A DNA stretch of 62,895 nucleotides from Streptomyces sp. CBMA156 (GTDB lineage: Bacteria; Actinomycetota; Actinomycetes; Streptomycetales; Streptomycetaceae). Positions within the stretch are counted from its first letter, which is position 1. Every line of letters begins with the position of its first letter. The stretch lies in NCBI RefSeq assembly GCF_014596515.1, contig NZ_MSJQ01000030.1, positions 1-62,895 of the forward strand, in the 5' to 3' direction. Both the position numbers and the translations under genes were made by a program. Positions 60,480 to 62,895 of the stretch are shown here, one piece after another. Under the pieces are notes generated by a model. It was not told where the DNA came from. It did no database searches and was given only the letters and a program-made list of their open reading frames with translations.

Positions 60480-60833
60480 GGGCGCAGGATAGCGGGCGCG
60501 CCTTGCGAACGAGCGGGCGTCCCCGTCCCGTCGGGCCCGGCCGAGACCGCCCGGGGCCCGCCGTGCGGACCGCCGCGGGCCCGCAGCGCGCGGCGTTCCG
60601 CATGGCGGGCTCCTGCTGACCCGCGAGCACGAGTCTGGGAAGATGGCGAAGGCGTCCGGTCCGCGGTGGCACACCACCCTCATGGCCGTACCGCGCAGGT
60701 CGCCGCGAACCTTGGTGCCGGAGAGCCACACCGCAACGCCGCGCGTCGGCGGTCCGGCACGGAGTCGTCACGAAGGCGTACACAGCGTCGGACAGCACCG
60801 TCCGTACGCCGCAACCCGACAGGAGCGGATCGC
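60480..60833. other. Divergent promoter region between DedA and fba genes
   Basis: 354 bases. The left end holds the TATCCT box (60491-60486, minus strand) of the DedA gene. The right part must hold the fba promoter; a GAAGAT hexamer near 60639-60644 is a possible -10. No gene is supported. Confidence 0.4.
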
Positions 60834-61856
60834 ATGCCCATCGCAACTCCCGAGGTCTACAACGAGATGCTCGACCGGGCCAAGGCGGGCAAGTTCGCCT
60901 ACCCGGCCATCAACGTCACGTCGTCGCAGACCCTGCACGCCGCGCTGCGCGGTTTCGCCGAGGCCGAGAGCGACGGCATCATCCAGATCTCGACGGGTGG
61001 CGCGGAGTTCCTGGGCGGCCAGCACAGCAAGGACATGGTGACCGGCGCCGTCGCGCTCGCCGAGTTCGCGCACATCGTCGCCGCCAAGTACGACATCACC
61101 GTCGCGCTGCACACCGACCACTGCCCGAAGGACAAGCTGGACGGCTACGTCCGTCCGCTGCTGGCGGTCTCCGCCGAGCGCGTGGCCAGGGGCGAGAACC
61201 CGCTGTTCCAGTCGCACATGTGGGACGGCTCGGCCGAGACCCTCGCCGACAACCTGGCCATCGCCCAGGAGCTGCTGGCCCAGGCCGCCGCCGCCAAGAT
61301 CATCCTTGAGGTCGAGATCACCCCGACCGGGGGCGAGGAGGACGGCGTCACCCACGAGATCAACGACGAGCTGTACACCACCGTCAACGACGTCGTGCGC
61401 ACCGCCGAGGCGCTGGGCCTGGGCGAGAAGGGCCGCTACCTGCTGGCCGCGTCCTTCGGCAACGTCCACGGCGTGTACAAGCCGGGCAACGTCGTGCTGA
61501 AGCCGGAGCTGCTGCGCGAGCTCCAGGACGCGATCGGCAAGCAGTACGGCAAGACCGACCCGTTCGACTTCGTCTTCCACGGTGGCTCGGGCTCCAGCAC
61601 CGAGGAGATCGCCACCGCGCTGGAGAACGGCGTCGTGAAGATGAACCTGGACACCGACACCCAGTACGCCTTCACCCGCCCGGTGGCCGGCCACATGTTC
61701 GCCAACTACGACGGCGTGCTGAAGGTCGACGGCGAGGTCGGCAAGAAGAACACCTACGACCCGCGCACCTGGGGCAAGCTGGCCGAGGCCGGCATGGCCG
61801 CCCGCGTGCGCGAGGCCGCCGAGCAGCTGCGTTCGGCGGGCAAGCGCCTGAAGTGA
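60834..61856 (+). CDS. fbaA: Class II fructose-bisphosphate aldolase
   Basis: A protein of 340 residues. This zinc enzyme of glycolysis and gluconeogenesis interconverts fructose 1,6-bisphosphate with dihydroxyacetone phosphate and glyceraldehyde 3-phosphate. Zinc ligands and substrate residues are visible in LHTDHCPKDKL, VHGVYKPGNV and FVFHGGSGSS, with the conserved GGEEDGV loop. ATG 60834 follows AGGAG. It ends before a strong terminator. Confidence 0.96.
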   Translation: MPIATPEVYNEMLDRAKAGKFAYPAINVTSSQTLHAALRGFAEAESDGIIQISTGGAEFLGGQHSKDMVTGAVALAEFAHIVAAKYDITVALHTDHCPKDKLDGYVRPLLAVSAERVARGENPLFQSHMWDGSAETLADNLAIAQELLAQAAAAKIILEVEITPTGGEEDGVTHEINDELYTTVNDVVRTAEALGLGEKGRYLLAASFGNVHGVYKPGNVVLKPELLRELQDAIGKQYGKTDPFDFVFHGGSGSSTEEIATALENGVVKMNLDTDTQYAFTRPVAGHMFANYDGVLKVDGEVGKKNTYDPRTWGKLAEAGMAARVREAAEQLRSAGKRLK

Positions 61857-61906
61857 GCCCGGTCGCCGTCACCACCTGACGGCGCGCGACGGCCAGGCAG
61901 AACAAG

Positions 61907-61940
61907 GGGTGCCCCCGGCGGAGGACCGCCGGGGGCACCC
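61907..61940. terminator. Bidirectional terminator after fba
   Basis: A perfect 15-bp stem (GGGTGCCCCCGGCGG with its complement) around AGGA lies between the convergent fba and DUF3151 genes. Confidence 0.85.
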
Positions 61941-61966
61941 GTGCGTCGGGTTGCCGTCCGCTCGGA

Positions 61967-62386
61967 CTACTGCTTGAGCTCCGCGTACGCCTCCGCGCTG
62001 CTGTCCTTCAGGAACTGCCAGCAGCGGGCCTCCTCCTCGGTCTCCTTGATCGCGCCGGCCGCCCGCGCGAGCGCGGCCAGGCAGCGCAGGAAGCCGCGGT
62101 TGCCGCGGTGCTCCCACGGCACCGGGCCGTGGCCCTTCCAGCCGTTGCGCCGCAGCGCGTCCAGACCGCGGTGGTAGCCGGTGCGGGCGTAGGCGTACGA
62201 CTCGACGTAGCGGCCGGCCGCGTAGGCGTCGTCGGCGAGCATCGCCCAGGCCAGGCAGAAGACCGGGAACTCGGCCGCCACCTGGGTCGGGGAGGCCGAC
62301 TCCTCCGCCAGCATGCGGTAGGGCCGCTCCTCCTCCGGGAGGAGGGTCGGTTCGGGACCGTCGAGAAGGTTCCTGTGAATCGCCAT
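61967..62386 (-). CDS. DUF3151 family protein
   Basis: A cytoplasmic protein of 139 residues with the typical start NLLDGPEPTLLPEEERPYRML and a helical TPR-like body (FPVFCLAWAMLADDAYAAGR, SYAYARTGYHRGLDALRRNG, GNRGFLRCLAALARA). Function is unknown; it is conserved beside fba in streptomycetes. ATG 62386 is preceded at 7 bases by CAGACT and by TTGACC 16 bases further, a promoter that would give a leaderless mRNA. Confidence 0.88.
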   Translation of the reverse strand: MAIHRNLLDGPEPTLLPEEERPYRMLAEESASPTQVAAEFPVFCLAWAMLADDAYAAGRYVESYAYARTGYHRGLDALRRNGWKGHGPVPWEHRGNRGFLRCLAALARAAGAIKETEEEARCWQFLKDSSAEAYAELKQ

Positions 62387-62393
62387 GCCCTGA

Positions 62394-62421
62394 AGTCTGC
62401 CACCCGAGACGCAGGGGTCAA
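62394..62421 (-). promoter_or_regulatory. Promoter of the DUF3151 gene
   Basis: On the minus strand TTGACC (62421-62416) and CAGACT (62399-62394) are 16 bases apart; the -10 box ends 7 bases before the ATG at 62386. Confidence 0.6.
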
Positions 62422-62512
62422 CCGCCGTCCCGTGACGGCCGCCGCTCCGGGCGGCCACGCCGCGGCCGGGGTGTGTGGACATTCACCCGTTCGCCGTGCC
62501 ACTGTGAAGATC

Positions 62513-62895
62513 ATGTCCGCAGCCAGATCCGACGGCAGGCGGGTCGCGCCGCCCCGGAAGGGCGGTCGCCGACGCCGCAGGACGCCTCGGAGAGCCGGCC
62601 CTGGCATGCTCATGGCACTGGCAGCCGCCCTGCTGGTGCTGGGCGCCACGGCGGTCGTGCTGACCCGATCCACGGGAACCCCGGCCGCCGCCCCGGCCAC
62701 CCAGGCGAGGATCGCCCCGCCCGCCGAGCAGGCCCCCCCGGCGGCACCGGCAGACGCCCTGACCCCGCCGCCGGCACCCGCCCCCGGCCGCGAGCCGCTG
62801 CTGAAGGTGACCGGCCTGACCCGGCACTTCCCGATCCGCAGCGGGCTGCTGCGCCGCCAGACCGGCGCGGTGCGGGCCGTCGACGGCATCGACTT
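62513..62895 (+). CDS. Start of an oligopeptide-ABC-type ATPase with N-terminal membrane segment (cut by window edge)
   Basis: A single frame from ATG 62513 runs off the window (127 codons). The last 32 residues, from LLKVTGLTRHFPIRSGLLRR onward, match the N-terminus of OppF/DppF-type peptide-transporter ATPases. They are preceded by a basic stretch (GGRRRRRTPRRAG), a hydrophobic helix (MLMALAAALLVLGATAVVLT) and an Ala/Pro-rich linker of about 45 residues. Such ATPases are normally soluble, so either a real fusion exists or translation starts further inside, for example near GTG 62806, which would trim a conserved strand. The Walker motifs lie outside the window. Confidence 0.6.
   Translation, partial: MSAARSDGRRVAPPRKGGRRRRRTPRRAGPGMLMALAAALLVLGATAVVLTRSTGTPAAAPATQARIAPPAEQAPPAAPADALTPPPAPAPGREPLLKVTGLTRHFPIRSGLLRRQTGAVRAVDGID

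Overview
The window reads as core chromosome of a streptomycete (Streptomyces or Kitasatospora type). GC content is very high, nearly every codon ends in G or C, GTG starts are common, and families typical of the group are present: SEC-C/DUF5926, DUF2617, DUF3151, SARP regulators, TipA, HspR and LAXTG sortase substrates. A perfect ParB site (parS) at 59673-59688 and the housekeeping genes dnaK, clpB, pyrE and fba suggest an origin-proximal arm. No replication origin, insertion sequence, prophage or CRISPR array is visible.

1-15.6 kb holds regulation and envelope genes: the end of an anti-sigma-type ATPase, DUF5926, a short hairpin-terminated transcript candidate under a Crp-like site, a primase/polymerase-domain protein, a SpoIIE-type phosphatase with altered metal ligands, Xaa-Pro aminopeptidase, a SigE-like sigma factor coupled to a membrane partner, a GlxA/AraC regulator, and a tipA homologue that keeps the overlapping TipAL/TipAS starts and the MerR-type 19-bp promoter. 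A GT-C-like membrane protein, a sortase substrate and small redox enzymes follow. 15.7-18.6 kb is an HbpS-SenS-SenR-like heme/redox sensing locus.

19-30.8 kb is more accessory: an alpha/beta hydrolase and a GT1 glycosyltransferase, each behind palindromic operators; a 1222-residue XRE-BTAD-NB-ARC-TPR regulator; a 35-residue proline-rich peptide gene with an exceptionally good ribosome binding site; and an MFS exporter. Beyond it an MFS/isochorismatase-fold operon is divergent from a LysR regulator. 30.8-38 kb is housekeeping: tRNA-Gly, dcd, an AlaX-like editing protein, a Yip1 protein, a sugar nucleotidyltransferase and an EtfD-like membrane iron-sulfur oxidoreductase.

38-42.7 kb is the dnaK-grpE-dnaJ-hspR operon with two HspR operators (HAIR); clpB at 50.2 kb has a third, so repressor and targets lie together. 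Between them (42.8-47.9 kb) is the most unusual locus: three paralogous regulators of about 330 residues ending in a LuxR-type helix-turn-helix, a 53-residue membrane/secreted peptide, a nucleoside-deoxyribosyltransferase-like protein behind an inverted repeat, and two small candidate ORFs. It could be a small peptide- or nucleoside-linked signalling module; that is inference.

50-62.9 kb returns to conserved genes: YbjN, aminotransferase, DUF2617, a membrane spermidine-synthase-like protein, a CoxG-type anchored protein, pyrE, the parS hairpin, DedA, fba, DUF3151 and the start of an oligopeptide-ABC-type ATPase with an unexpected N-terminal membrane segment. Eight genes in the window have a -10-like hexamer only 6-8 bases before the start codon, suggesting leaderless mRNAs.
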